DNA of 64,000 bases, from contig MU006092.1 in the NCBI GenBank assembly GCA_010093705.1, positions 192,623 through 256,622 on the forward strand, in the 5' to 3' direction. Below are positions 25,199 through 36,969 of the stretch, piece by piece (the first letter of the stretch is position 1; each line of letters starts with the position of its first letter). The position numbers and the translations under genes are program-made. The stretch comes from Patellaria atrata CBS 101060. Its lineage: Eukaryota; Ascomycota; Dothideomycetes; Patellariales; Patellariaceae. The notes under the pieces are model-generated. The model did no database searches. It was not told the origin of the DNA and was given only the letters and a program-made list of their open reading frames with translations.

Positions 25199-27330
25199 TC
25201 ACACTTCCGCCGTCCGCATCTCAACAGTAGCGACCTCCGCCATTGTCTTCTCGTCACTCTTCGCACCCTCTCCCTCTGCAGCCGGTGGCGCCTCCTTAAC
25301 CTTCTTCGCCTCCATCTTCCTCTTCATCCGTTCCGCCCACTCCCTACTAGCGACCCTGCCCCTCTCCGCCGCCTCCGCCCTCGCTTTTCTTGCCGCTTCC
25401 TCCTTCTCCTTCCTCTTCCTCTCCAGGTCTTCTTTCTCGACTTTGTCACGCTTGAAGATCGCTTTTCCGGTCAAGGGTTTGCTAGCGGGAGCTGCCTTGC
25501 GCTCGCCTGCTGCTTTGTCGGCTGTCGTTGAGGCCGAAGATTCGCGAGTTAGGGAGTTGGAAGTGGTGTTGGATGCGGTGCGGGACTTAGAACTATTTGG
25601 CGCGGGCTTCGGTCTGAGAGGAGCCGCGGTGTTCGCCCCTGTTGAAATGATAGACGCACGCTTTGCCGCGGCTCCATCTGCTACACCGATAGCTGACGTC
25701 CTCTCACTGGGTAGTTCGCCTCTCATAAGGCTCTCTCTAGCCCTACTCGCTGCTGTGGTACGGACTACGGGTGCCTTTGTGGCTCGAACGAGGGGTTTCT
25801 TCATCTCTTTTACAGCGACAATGACCTCGTCCTTCTTTTCTTCGACTACATCTTTCTCCTCCTTTCCGTTCTTCTCCTCTTCCTTGGCTTTTCTGGCTTT
25901 TTCGTCACGCTTCAACCTTTCCTCTCTCTGTGCCTTCAACTTTGCAGCTACCGCCTCCCCTGGAAGCGTGAACGTCGACTTTGTTGGCGCTTTCTTCGAC
26001 TTCGGCGGCGGCGGGGGTGTAGGAAAAGATAGCGAAATGGGACGACGGCGGGAAGCGAGGTAGTCTGTTGGTTCGCCAGGAACTTTGTCCAAGTCACAGA
26101 TGTCTTTCCCTTTACCTCTGGCGGCTTCTACTTGCTCGGATGCGAGACCTGGATGCCTGGTTTTCTTTGCATCTGCCTGCGCTTTGAAAGACTTCCTCCT
26201 TTCTTCTGAGGTTATTCTTGTACTAATAGAGTGACGGACGTTACTCGCACGAGCTAGCGACGCTTTCGTAGGCCGAGGTTTAGATTCCTTGAGAGAGACC
26301 GGAGCACGGGGTACTGGTGCTTTGCGCACTGTAGAATTGGTATTTACCTGCTTCGCGGCGACAATTTTACCCGCAGTATTAGGTTTCGCAGGCATTTTTG
26401 CCTTTGCAGCTGTCTTCTTTCTCGGCTTCTTGGGAGATGTTGGCGAGTCTAGGGATGGAAGAGCCTTTCCAACTTCCTCAATAGCTTCTTCTAACGCGTC
26501 GATAGCGTCTATGGACTCTTCAAGTCGGAGAGTCGACTTGGTTGGTGAGCGGGAAGGGGAGCGGACGCTGAGTTGCTCAATAGGAGAAGTGGGCATGGGT
26601 TCCTCAGTAAGCTTCTCGGATACGAGAGTCTTGGGCTCCTCAATGGTGCGTATTGGAGTAGGCTGTACTTCTACTTCTGCGACAAGTTCGGCGTCCACTT
26701 CATCTTTGGCCGGCTCGTCTACACGGATCTCTGGAGTTGAGTCCGAAACAACAGATTCCTTCATCTGTGCGTTCGCAAGATCTTCCTCTTGTTTCGCAAG
26801 TTGGCGTCTTGTCAAGCGGACGGAGCGCGCGGGAGGGGAAACAGATCGTTCGTCTTTGATCGGGACTTGAACCATGTCTGCCAGATAACATCAGCATTAT
26901 CCTCTCTTGAACACTCAAGAACGTCGAAGATAATCAACTCACCACCGCTATCCTCCCTCATCAATTCCTCCCTCGCAGCATCGCTCGCCGGACTCCCAGC
27001 CGTGATCCTCTCATCCTCCAAAACTTCGGGTACTACCTGCTCTGTCTGCTCTTCACTCATAACGTCCTCTTCATCCTCTTCCTTTTTCGTCTTTCTACAC
27101 TTCCTCTTTGGCCTTCCTGGCGTCTTCTTCGCGCCCTTCGCGATTGGCATCTCTACTGCTTCCTGCTCGAGGGTATTTACGTCAATTTCACCTAGCGCCG
27201 CGCGTTTCTGCTGTTCAATTGGATTCTTAGTTACGAGGATGTCATCATCAACGTCTGCACTGATCTCAATGTTGTCGTTGTGGAGTCCGACGTTCTCGTT
27301 CCTCGCAGTAGCGCGCGTCTTTCGTGGCAT
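25199..27330 (-). CDS. Ala/Lys/Glu-rich low-complexity protein, function unknown
   Basis: Exons 27330-26943 and 26877-25199 give 688 residues; the 65-nt intron (GTGAGT...GGCAG) joins MREDSGD to MVQVPIKDERS. The N-terminus is basic (MPRKTRATAR) and followed by an acidic region with a KKTPGRPKRKCRK patch that looks like an AT-hook or nuclear signal. The middle is Ser/Pro/Lys-rich. A conserved-looking block STFTLPGEAVAAKLKAQREE begins a charged helix (about 430-480), and the C-terminal part ends in a long Lys/Arg/Glu/Ala helix (about 590-655). This suggests a nuclear or cytoskeletal scaffold, but I do not recognise a named family. The codon pattern, splice sites and long frame make it a real gene. 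Confidence 0.8.
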
Positions 27331-28263
27331 CTCGGTGGTTCCACGTAGAACTGCAGTCTGCAGGGGTTAGACAATCAGAATCCTCTCAAAAGATCCAAAA
27401 AGTGTTATGCCGTTATGAACGTTATGTTAGGATCCCAGCGTAAATACCTAGAATGTGGAGATTGCACAGAGTAATTATCGAGTTTATGTTTGGTTGTTTA
27501 CGAAACTCGAAGATCCATTGTGTTTGACTCGCGCAGGATGTAAACAACAGGGTCAGTGCGGAGCGCTAGGCTATATGGGGATAGACGCGACAACTTTATC
27601 TCGGGCTCAACTGCATCATCGGATGAGGGATCTGGGAAGGATTTGTAGGATACGAATAGCTTTTTAGAAGGATTATGGCTACGATTACTCACTCTTAGTA
27701 TGAGTTGAGTATAGGGTTACTGCGTTCTCTATCTATCCGAAGTAGCAATAGGTACTGAGGGAGATGTGTGACCATCACTCCGCTGAAGACCATTCGTCTG
27801 AATGTAAATTCTAGATGAGAACGTTATCATAGAGAAAAGGGATCACTACACTCTATGGATGAGCCTTCCATAGTGCAGAATCAGATAGTCATGAATCATG
27901 TCATTCGTCTGAAGTTGTATATTCTTGGACACAACAACAACTTTCGTCCGAATCACAAAATCGCACGGAGAACATATGAAATCTCCTTGATTGATACAAC
28001 TACATACTCACACCTTCCCGTCTCCATATATGACCTCACCACCAGCAGTTATGTTCACAATACCAATGCTCTATTAAAAAAAATGCAAAATGAAAACCCG
28101 TGCATTAACTAGTCGGGTACAGTAGTTCCACCCATAATGCTGGAGGGCTTTCATGGATCTCATGATGCCGTGCTTACTCAGATCCACTGAACGCCAACCT
28201 CTAGAGCACTACTCTTGGACGAGTAGGCTATGTGGTATCATGCTGCCGAGAATAACAGAAAAT
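27331..28263. other. Intergenic 0.9 kb
   Basis: The left part is the promoter of the Ala/Lys-rich gene, which starts at 27330. The rest is AT-rich with no supported gene (frames at 27455-27692 and 27855-28112 show nothing recognisable). The right border is the end of the possible SIW14 extension. Confidence 0.5.
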
Positions 28264-28416
28264 TTAACCAGATCTATGCGTATGCCATTCGAACACCAGA
28301 TGCACCGTCCACAACCATGCGTTGAAACAAAAGAAAGTCCATGATAGTGCCCATGAGATTAGGGTTGCCGGTATTAGTAGGAGGTAAATGCCGGCGGAAA
28401 GTGTGGTACCGGGGAG
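28264..28416 (-). other. In-frame hydrophobic extension behind the SIW14 stop
   Basis: Directly after the TGA of the SIW14-type gene the same frame stays open for 50 codons before TAA. It starts LPGTTLSAG and contains GIYLLLIPATLISWALSW and FFCFNAWLWTVHLVF, which are two potential membrane helices. The stop context is TGA-C, the weaker class of fungal stop. A second frame over the same bases is open for 48 codons, so chance openness must be considered. It may be an ordinary 3' UTR. Confidence 0.3.
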
Positions 28417-29349
28417 TCATGAGCTAACGGTCAGGGGTGATTTCATACCGACATTTGCGGACGTCGTACGAAGCGGACCATCCATTTTTTTGATAGGAGG
28501 TAAGAAGAAATTTGATCGCGCGAGCCAAGTAATAACTCGCTCATCAAATGTCTCTAGAAATCGTTCGTCCAGAGTGCGTGCCTTGGCGCCAGCATACGCG
28601 TGATATTCGGCAATAATGTTCTCCATGCTCTCACCTAGGACTTTTCGGAATGAACCAACGACGCAGCCGGTACGATGCTTCCCTTTGTTGCAGTGAATCA
28701 GGAGGGGATAATTTGAGCGGTCAAGAACAACACCAAGGGCAGCTGCCATTTGGCACGTATCGATACGAATTTCTTCCTTATTCGCACGGATGTGGACGGT
28801 GATGTGTTGGATGCCATTCTCACGCATGAATTGCACATGCTCATCAGGATATGGCTCTGGAACCACAGTCAAGACCGTCTTCAGCTTTAAGCTCTTTAAG
28901 AAGGCGTAATTCTCCGCTTGAGGAAAGCTGCTACGGTAGATTTGACGAGGGAGCACTGCGCCGAAATTTTCGGGTGGAATAAGTGACTGGAGTCTTTCTG
29001 GACATTTATGAGTATAGTCGCGCGGAGGAGTATTCGAGCGACTACGTGGGCGTGTTGAATGAACTGCATCGCACCAGTCAGACAAATTCTTTGGGAAGGT
29101 AGTAGAATCAAGGTAGTAAATACCTCTCACGGCATTCTCTTCCACTGAAGCTTGTACACTATAGCTGCCAGCATTCTCATCAGAATATGCGGCCTCGATA
29201 CTACGAGCTACTGTTTGGGCAATCTTGACAACAGGATTCGACACTTCTTCATCTTCAAACGCAACAGCACCATTCATCCTTGAATCCATTGTTGAAAGCT
29301 TTGGGTTGAGGATCTCTGAAGCTTCGAGAGAAGCGTTGATTTCAAACAA
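28417..29349 (-). CDS. SIW14: Siw14-like atypical dual-specificity phosphatase (PFA-DSP)
   Basis: A single exon encodes 310 residues. The catalytic domain spans about 122-290 and starts with PPENFGAVLPRQIYRS. The P-loop is HCNKGKHRTG, with the nucleophile Cys220 and Arg226, the CX5R signature of the plant-and-fungi atypical DSPs. Siw14 in yeast removes the 5-beta-phosphate of inositol pyrophosphates and affects stress and nutrient responses. The first 115 residues are poorly conserved-looking and Ser-rich, so the true start may be an internal ATG (e.g. residue 21, MDSRMNGAVAF). The Oca family has similar domains but usually degenerate active sites, so the intact motif favours SIW14. It diverges from the DUF3984-like gene. 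See the extension entry downstream. Confidence 0.9.
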   Translation of the reverse strand: MFEINASLEASEILNPKLSTMDSRMNGAVAFEDEEVSNPVVKIAQTVARSIEAAYSDENAGSYSVQASVEENAVRGIYYLDSTTFPKNLSDWCDAVHSTRPRSRSNTPPRDYTHKCPERLQSLIPPENFGAVLPRQIYRSSFPQAENYAFLKSLKLKTVLTVVPEPYPDEHVQFMRENGIQHITVHIRANKEEIRIDTCQMAAALGVVLDRSNYPLLIHCNKGKHRTGCVVGSFRKVLGESMENIIAEYHAYAGAKARTLDERFLETFDERVITWLARSNFFLPPIKKMDGPLRTTSANVGMKSPLTVSS

Positions 29350-30739
29350 GGGTTGTGTAAGCTGTTTGAAGCTTATAGTATGTAGGGGTTAGATACGGAT
29401 TATTGAGATGATAGAGAGAATACGTGTGTGGGAGAGCGAAGCTTGGGATTCTATAAGGGTAGCAATGTCTGAATGGCTTGTCAGTTAAATCGAATTTGGA
29501 TCCGCAAGCTGTTGGTTGCGCGGATCGATGAGCAGCAATGCAGCGGGGATATACACCGACATACCTTGCTTCAAAAAGAGTTATATTAACCACATCTTGT
29601 ATGATTGTAGCTGAACGGTACCGGGTGGAAGTTCAGTTCACAATGGCGAAGCTTTGGAGAGGAACAGGGAGATGTCGAGAGGGAAGGTGTGTCGTGTGCG
29701 ATCTACTTTGGACGCGTAAGGGTACCTCGCAGCAGTAGCGAGTGGTATAACCGTGGGAGATGTCAGGTACGGTTCCAAGCTCGAGTAGCTGTGTTGAGGA
29801 TGTTCAACTGTGGAACGCGGTGACCTGTCAAGCGTTTTACAGGCTCGTGTTGGGTCTCTAAGTCGCCGTGAATGCCCTATTTCTGTCTAAGATCTGCTTG
29901 GAATGGCCAGGTTGGAGGTGTCACAAGAGGTCAAGGTGTTTGAACCGTGTTGTCTGATTCACGGTGGTATGAAGGTTTCAGACATGATGGAAGAGAGGAG
30001 TGAGGCGTATTAGGAGGTCAGCATGTGGGTAGAAATCATGAGAGTGGGATAGTCAAGTTCTGGGAGAATCGCGGGTATGGAAGAGGCCGGAAGCTTTGAA
30101 GATCTAAAAGTTCTTAGTTCCACGGGAGTGCTTTAACTTTGCCTGAACTTATGACGCGGTGCCTTTGTTTTAAACGAGAAAGAAGTCGAAGGATTTGTTT
30201 GATAATCTTTCACCCTGTTTGCTTTCAACTTTTTTTCAGTCCATAAAAGAAGATTCTCATACAGTCAGTCCCTCATGATTTCATGGGGATGGGGAGGCGT
30301 GGGAGGTTGAGGCTGATGAATAAGTGGGTTGAATAAAAATGGTATGACCGTATGTGGGATTTTGTGCACAGCATAAAGGCACACCTTCCTAATAGGTGCA
30401 AACGACTCGCCACAATAAGGTAAACTTACACGTGACTCTGGGGCTTCCGGTAGAACTTTCCTTCCCCCATTTCTGCCAGTGGGCTCTGACCGCCTGAGCA
30501 ATGAACGAATCGGGCAAGGTCTCTTTCTACTCCTCTCATCTCACCTCACATCATCACATGTTCACAACTCCACCTTCAACCTCGCATCATCCTGAAAACG
30601 CTAATTTGAATTCTTCATAGCAATGAACCCTAGCTCAATTGACCTCCTTCTCCTCATCTCTTCCTAAACCCCCTCCATTAAATTCTCTTCTAAACATTCA
30701 ATTGCGTCCACCACCAACCAGAATATAAGACTCCTCAAG
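29350..30739. promoter_or_regulatory. Divergent intergenic region, SIW14 and DUF3984-like gene
   Basis: These 1.4 kb separate two start codons facing away from each other. A pyrimidine-rich leader precedes the ATG at 30740 (30.50-30.73 kb). No other gene is supported; the frames at 30265-30501 and 29538-29738 have no recognisable content. Confidence 0.5.
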
Positions 30740-31945
30740 ATGGAGGTCTCCTCACCGCCTCCAGCACCGTTCAACCACACTACCCACGCTCGTCGCTCTT
30801 TTCCCAACCTCACCCACCTCTCCCTCGCACCACTCAGCTCTCGCTTCCCCATCGACGACGAGGACATCGACGTGCATAATCATCCTACACTCCACGCCCA
30901 CTTCGACTTACCGACTCCACGCACTTCATACATCCAGGGCAAATCCGCACCCACGACCCCGGGCATCTTATCTCAGAACTCCTCCAATACTCGGCTTCAC
31001 AAAACAAAGCGGAAGAGCGCATATCTACACGAGAACTACTTTCCAGCCGTTGGGCCCGGAGAGTTTGAGCTCGGTGGCGTGCCGAAAGCGAAGAGCTCGA
31101 GCGCCTTACTCCAACCCGTCTTCCAGAAAGCACATACTCGACACGTCGAACTACTCAGCGCGCAGCGGCACATCCCACGGCCCAGTATACAGCAGACCGA
31201 CGATGAATGGCTCTACCGCGCCGGCCTTGCCATAGCCTCGGAAACCCGCGAGTCAAAAGGACAGGCGTGGCTCGTAAGTCGCGACAGCTCGACCAGCCTC
31301 GTTCCCTCCGAGGAAGAAGAAACGTCAACTCGTACCTCAAGAATAACCAGTGAACAGTTTGCAGATGACGAGTATAGTCCCGTCACGCCGCGGTATTCGA
31401 GATATGGCAGCAGAGCTGGGAGCAGAGCCGGAAGTAGAGCGGCTAGTGCGAAAAATAGCCGGAGAGGGTCAAGGGTGGGGAGTAGAGTCGATGTCATGAC
31501 TGCGATTGGGAGCCGCACGTCTGGTGGTGGGGGAGACCCCGAAAGCGACTACTTCGGCCGCGATGTCAGTGTCCTCGAACCCGATTTCATCACCCCCGAC
31601 TCCGAGAATATCGACGACGAGGAGGAAATTGCGCGTCTCGCTAGGGAGGGGAGTTTTGGCCTCGGCGGTTGGGTTGACAGGCTTATTGGATGGTCACTCT
31701 TCAGTGTCGATGAAGACACCGAGGAGACGGACCACGAGAGTGAGGAAGCGGAAGGGAAAGAGATGCCTGAGGAGGAATTGGCGAAAAGGAGAATGCGGGA
31801 GGCGAGCAGGAGAAGGGAGGAGAAGGAACGGGTCACGGCTCCGCCGGCGGAACCGGTGCAAGGGGAGGGCAGAGCGCTTGATGAAGAGGGTGGATGGCAG
31901 GATGCAGCGTGGTTGTTGAGTGTTGCTTCAAAGGTATTGCTCTAA
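30740..31945 (+). CDS. DUF3984-like fungal protein of unknown function
   Basis: A single exon encodes 401 residues. The N-terminus, HARRSFPNLTHLSLAPLSSR, and the block SYIQGKSAPTTPGILSQ recall the fungus-specific DUF3984 family, known to me only from sequence. A mid-region Ser/Arg tract (about 225-250) has repeated GSRAGSRA-type units, resembling an RS-like linker. The C-terminal part is acidic and then a charged Glu/Arg helix, closing with GGWQDAAWLLSVASKVLL, an amphipathic end that looks conserved. No catalytic motif or membrane helix is evident. The GC-rich coding sequence contrasts with the AT-richer flanks. The gene is convergent with GPI10 across a 3-kb gap. The family name is from memory and moderately sure; that the gene is real is much surer. 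Confidence 0.8.
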   Translation: MEVSSPPPAPFNHTTHARRSFPNLTHLSLAPLSSRFPIDDEDIDVHNHPTLHAHFDLPTPRTSYIQGKSAPTTPGILSQNSSNTRLHKTKRKSAYLHENYFPAVGPGEFELGGVPKAKSSSALLQPVFQKAHTRHVELLSAQRHIPRPSIQQTDDEWLYRAGLAIASETRESKGQAWLVSRDSSTSLVPSEEEETSTRTSRITSEQFADDEYSPVTPRYSRYGSRAGSRAGSRAASAKNSRRGSRVGSRVDVMTAIGSRTSGGGGDPESDYFGRDVSVLEPDFITPDSENIDDEEEIARLAREGSFGLGGWVDRLIGWSLFSVDEDTEETDHESEEAEGKEMPEEELAKRRMREASRRREEKERVTAPPAEPVQGEGRALDEEGGWQDAAWLLSVASKVLL

Positions 31946-34899
31946 TGTTCAAATGCAAGCACTAGGTCATGATGAAACACATGTTTGAGCGTGGTAAAGG
32001 TATATAGACCGTGCGACAGGAATGCACGCTATCAGCATTACCTTCTCCGCACCAGAAATTGCGCTCCTCTACACTACTTACCGTCTGGAATTTCGCTACA
32101 TGCAGTGCTGGCTGTTACCTCACTCACAACTTTCGGAGCAAATCACCACTATATTTGTGCAGCATGAAGACTGATAGAAGGTCCCGTCATGTCGCGATAC
32201 AGTAAATATCTGTCCCTTCCCTTCCCTGGGGGTGGCCTCTCTAGCTTACCGTACACTTCAAAGGTCTCGTTAGCTACCTTACCTGTGTAGACGTCGCGTA
32301 CCACCCAACCGGGCCAAAAGAGAACGATCTTATTACATGTACGCGACCTGCATAGCAGCATCCTGATATTCACGGCAACAGATGGACTGACGAGGCATAC
32401 CGAAATACCCTTTCGAAGGGGTGACTGGTATCTCTCTCGTATTGTGGTGCATCTGGGATACTGTACCTTTACGCTTGAATGGACGTTTCGACCAGCTGTA
32501 CAAACGATCGGGAGCTCACCACGAGCTCGAAATAATATTATACAATCATCTGTACAAGAAACGTACCGTACAGTACGCCTCACCATACTGCCCGATTTGC
32601 GAGGGGGGGGTATAAGAAACCGCGAGTATGTCTTGGTCGCTCTCAGAACCAGAGGGATCTCTGTGCGGTACGGGTCAGACCGTATGGAGAACTGCAAGCT
32701 TTATGGACACCCGAATCATACATGTCTCAAATAGAGGTGCAGAATTCAATTGCGTGTGGCGCTGCTGAGTGTTAGCAAACGTACGGCTACCGGGTGTGAG
32801 AGGTAGAGGGGTAAACAAACAAAGTTGACCAGAATTGCGGTGACATGCTCTAAGAAGGAGTGCTTTCCTACGACTAGGGTGTATAGCAGACTGTATTTTC
32901 AAGCCCTAGGAGACGTAAAATCCTAAAGTTGATATCGACGACTCCACTAGAATGCGGTGAGATGGGTTGAATTGGAGTAACGTCCAGCAACGAGACTGGT
33001 TGCATCCCAAAAATCCATGACATGTCCATTTTTGAACCCTACAGAATATCAGCAAACAATAAAAAATCAATAAACTGAACAGAGGGATCCTGAAACTCTA
33101 TTCCACCATCCCTCATATAATAATTGGTCACACTGACACGTCGAATTACCTTATGGAGCGGTCTGTGCATTCGTACACCGTTTAAACCGGCGGTGAACTA
33201 CAGGAACCACAATTCTCCAACCCCAAAGTCGTACAGAAGTACGTGCTCGATAGCTGAAAATGGCGACTCTCACGTCACACAAACTGAAACTCTACGATTG
33301 TGGATAGAGAGGGTCTGTGTGATGGGTGGTCCGCATGTCCGTGCTGATTTGAGACACACCATCCGGCCCGAGCTGGAAAGCTAACGGTCCGGTAGACCGT
33401 AGTAAGCGTAGCCGAGACACGGGACGTACCGAAAGGATTTAACATCCGCCGCATTGACCAGTCGAGCCCAAACTCAAGGCCCAGCAGCCTAGAATTTGCC
33501 CCCTCATTTCTTTCGAAATAAACTTTCCCAACCCGAGATGCTTAGGGCTGAGCTATCTTCAAGGATTTCAATTAGCTTGTGATATTGCAAACGAGTCATT
33601 GAATCTGACATGAGTAAAAAAGAAGGCTCTCCATCACGGTGCCTTGAGGGGTTTCTATCTCATCTCACGAGCCGCCTCAGCCGCTCGTACTATCCCAAGC
33701 CCTAGGTAGGATTTCTATTCACCGTTGGAACCTCGGTGTCGGAAGCACTACCATTGTCATTGGCCAGTTCGCGCGGTTGATGAGATAAGCCGGCTCCTGT
33801 GGCGGATTAATTGATAACTGGGTCCTGTGGCGCTTGGTAGTGCAGAGAAAGCTGGATAGCATGCGATGTTGGACCGATATGGCGGGCTCTGATAAGGCTG
33901 AGTGTTTCTGCCCAAACCGCCGTCTCGAGATCCTGCGCGTTGTGATTGCAAGTCCGAGTGGCGTTTTGGCTTGTTGATGGGGTTTGAGCGCATGTGGGTG
34001 GGGTCGGTCTGTTTATTGGAGACGTTTTTCGAGCTGATGGTCAACGCAGCTGGTTGGTCGGACCGCTTGTGGAGCGGCGGGTTTTGTTGTGAAGATGATC
34101 TTTGGACGGTAGGGCTGGAGCTAGAGCATTTGGGCAAATGGTACCCGAATTCGGTTACTGCCGATATATATTGAAAAAGAATGATATGTGATGAAGCGGC
34201 TCGTTGCAGTTTTGCGCTGGGTATCAGCTGGGGTAGCTGTTGGTGTAACTGTTTACTAGGCGCGATGTAGCTGAATATGCTGAGGATCGGGAGCTTGGGA
34301 GAATGTAAGTTGGAGGGTCGTTCAGGCGGGTATATGCGGTGTTGCGGCGTGGTTATCTCGCAGTATCTTGCATTCATTATTCTGAACCCGCGGACAAGCA
34401 TTCCTGTCTGTTCCGAGCTCAGTATAACCAGGAGATGAGACGAGAAGATCTCAATCATGCAGCGTTCATGCGGATGAATTGTGCAGGTCCGAGATGGGCT
34501 GTTACAGTCGTATCATAAGCTAGCTGCGAGTTATGATAAGAGGTGAGGTCAGCGTTCCGCGGATTATCCCTTCTTCTAGAGAGTTGACGAGGCAACAATT
34601 CGCGATATATCTTGATAGTGACAAGATTGATATTAGCACTTCTGTCAAGGATTCCCACGGCCGAAAAGTGGATAGTGAAGGAGTGGAGACATCTTGAGTT
34701 GAAGCGGGTTTTATTGTTTCGTTCTTGCTGAACTTGCTCTTTCTCAAAGGAGAATGAATGTACGACTGCCAGAACTTATCAACGACCAGATTATCTAATG
34801 AGGAATTATTTGTCTATACTCAAAATACTTGGAATACATTACTATTTATTTAAGTATAGTGACGAAGCACGTACCTCCACTGCCTAATTATGTTCAGCG
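31946..34899. other. Intergenic 3 kb
   Basis: Both flanking genes end here, so no long promoter is expected. A G8 run (about 32601-32609) and GTAC-rich words occur. The frame at 33757-34458 minus (233 codons) is the longest, but it is Ser/Pro-poor in pattern, has no domain, and is open in parts on the other strand as well. I see no supported gene. Confidence 0.5.
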
Positions 34900-36969
34900 T
34901 CAATTACTTAAACACCATACAACAACATCTCCTTTTCTTCTCCAATCATCATGCCAATGAGTGTTGAACCCTCTCCAACATTCCACGTAACCATTATTTC
35001 CAAATGCTCCGACACCATCAAGTAATTGTTTCATCTCCTCCTCCAGCTGTGCAAAGAAGACGAGATATTCTGGCCACGCTCTCCAGTCATCCTGCCCATG
35101 ACCTTCGATAGTATCACCAGCACCCCGGATTTTATATTCGCCCTCACCGAGACATTTCGGTCCATCAGGTGCAGGATTCGAAAAGCAAGATGTTGCGCCA
35201 ATCTGCTGGGGATTTGCCATGTGATATTTTAGCCATGCAGAGGGAGAGAGATAGAACTGATCTGCTTCGTCGAGATAGAGATGTCGTTCAGAAAGAGGCA
35301 CGCTCAAAGGCGGCTCGCATGTAAGCGCCCAAGCATCGATTGAAGGATAAACAAGATGCGAGCGCCAAGGAGTACTGTGACACGGCATGAGAAAAGCGAC
35401 AGTACTTGTGCTGTTGATGCCCATGCTGCTCACGCTGCCCACTCTACCCGTCAATGCTCTCTCGTGTTGCTGTCTAAGGTATGCCAGAACGTCTAGAACA
35501 CCGCGCTGGTGATATTGGGTAGTATAGATTGCTATGATGAGGTTGGCTGCAAACAGTATTGCCAAGACGGTCCTCTTTGCTGTACTGAATGGAATTGTGA
35601 AAGCGGCAAGTGGGCCCGCTGCGAGCATATGAAGTATGGGTAGCAGGGGATAAATGAAGCGGACTTCTTTGTGAGAGATGGTACTGAGGGTCAGAATTAC
35701 AACTACAACTGTCAGAGCTATAGTGGAGAGTATGGTCTTGTTCCCTTTACGGCGATTTGCGTTTCCGCCAAGGGTGTCCCATAGTCCGAGCACTGACCAT
35801 GGTAATGCCGTCGTGAGCAATAACGGTAGTCCTTCTGTTAGATAGTAGTCCCAGCGATTCTTACCGTAGAATACTGCTACAGATTGTGCGATGTTGAAAT
35901 ACAAGAACCTCAGGGGCGGAAGCGTCCAGACTTGGTAGTAGAGCCTATCCAATAAAACGGAAGGGATAAAAACCACGACACTGAAATATGAGGTGAGCTC
36001 AACGTTTGAAAGACCAATAGAGATGAAGCATTGCAGTAACATAACTAGTGATTTGAAGGACACTTACCCACAGAACAAAACATGTCGCGCTAGAAATTTC
36101 TTCTGGTGAGTCGTGGCACCAAACAACGTCGGTAGGAAAAGGCAGATCCAGATTAGTGCGTTCGTTGGCCTAAGAATACAAGCAAATGCAGCGAGAGAAA
36201 GCGACAGAGTAAATCTATAAATCATTAGCTCTATGTATAATATGACGGTTAGTATGAATCTGACCTGATGATTTGATTACTGTTGATGTCGTGCTTCTTT
36301 ACTGTGCGTATCTTCCCGTCTGAATTGGGTATCCATTGCCATGGCCAGAACTCCAGGGCAACGAGGGTTAGTGTAGTCTCAAGGCAATTGGATAAGGTAC
36401 GGGTTGAGCAGAACCATTGCCACGGACTAACAATGGTCAATGCCAACTTCGCGTCAAGTCAGCGGATTGAGAAGAAGAAAAAGTTTTCTTATAGTGGACT
36501 ATATTGCATCTACGTACAGATAACCATGCAGATCGACTATTCTCCCCATAGATTCGCTGAGCAAGCTTCCACGTGTAAAAATCTGTACAGGCCGCGGCTA
36601 CCGCCTGCATGGTTTTTGGTCCGGCGAGGTAAAGCTCTGCTCGCCATGGTGATGAGAGCCCGAAGATGTCGGCGACTAAAGCACAAATGCAATAAACGAC
36701 GGCAAACAGGCCTGGATGGATTGACGAGCGTAACTGGTGATCCCATTCCTACCAACGCTGTGAGTTCGCAGCTGCATGAACAGCAGATATAACTCAGTAG
36801 TTCTTACCCAAGTGATCCAGGCGCCGCTGTCTCTACCAAAAGCCATCTGCCATGCTGGCTCCAGGGACTGGAAGTACTCATCTGGCTGGAAGAACGTTCT
36901 TACGGTTAAAGCGTTCACGATGCGGAAACCTATCAATGCAAAAAGCACCGTGTGTGGATGCATGGCCAT
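34900..36969 (-). CDS. GPI10: GPI mannosyltransferase III
   Basis: Five exons (36969-36808, 36748-36518, 36446-36265, 36214-36068, 35980-34900) give 600 residues. The four introns are 59, 71, 50 and 87 nt, all GT-AG, and each junction restores family sequence. Gpi10/PIG-B adds the third mannose (alpha-1,2) to the GPI anchor precursor in the ER lumen, using dolichol-phosphate-mannose. The start has the GT22 family motif [15 protein letters not shown], with the acidic pair in the first luminal loop. Exon 2 includes [15 protein letters not shown], exon 3 [14 protein letters not shown] and exon 5 the conserved [13 protein letters not shown], with multiple membrane helices throughout. The C-terminal region ([18 protein letters not shown]) is also typical. 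The gene looks intact and essential by family. Confidence 0.94.

Noticed and set aside
33757-34458. 233-codon minus-strand frame
   Set aside because: No domain, no plausible start context, and the opposite strand is partly open; treated as chance.
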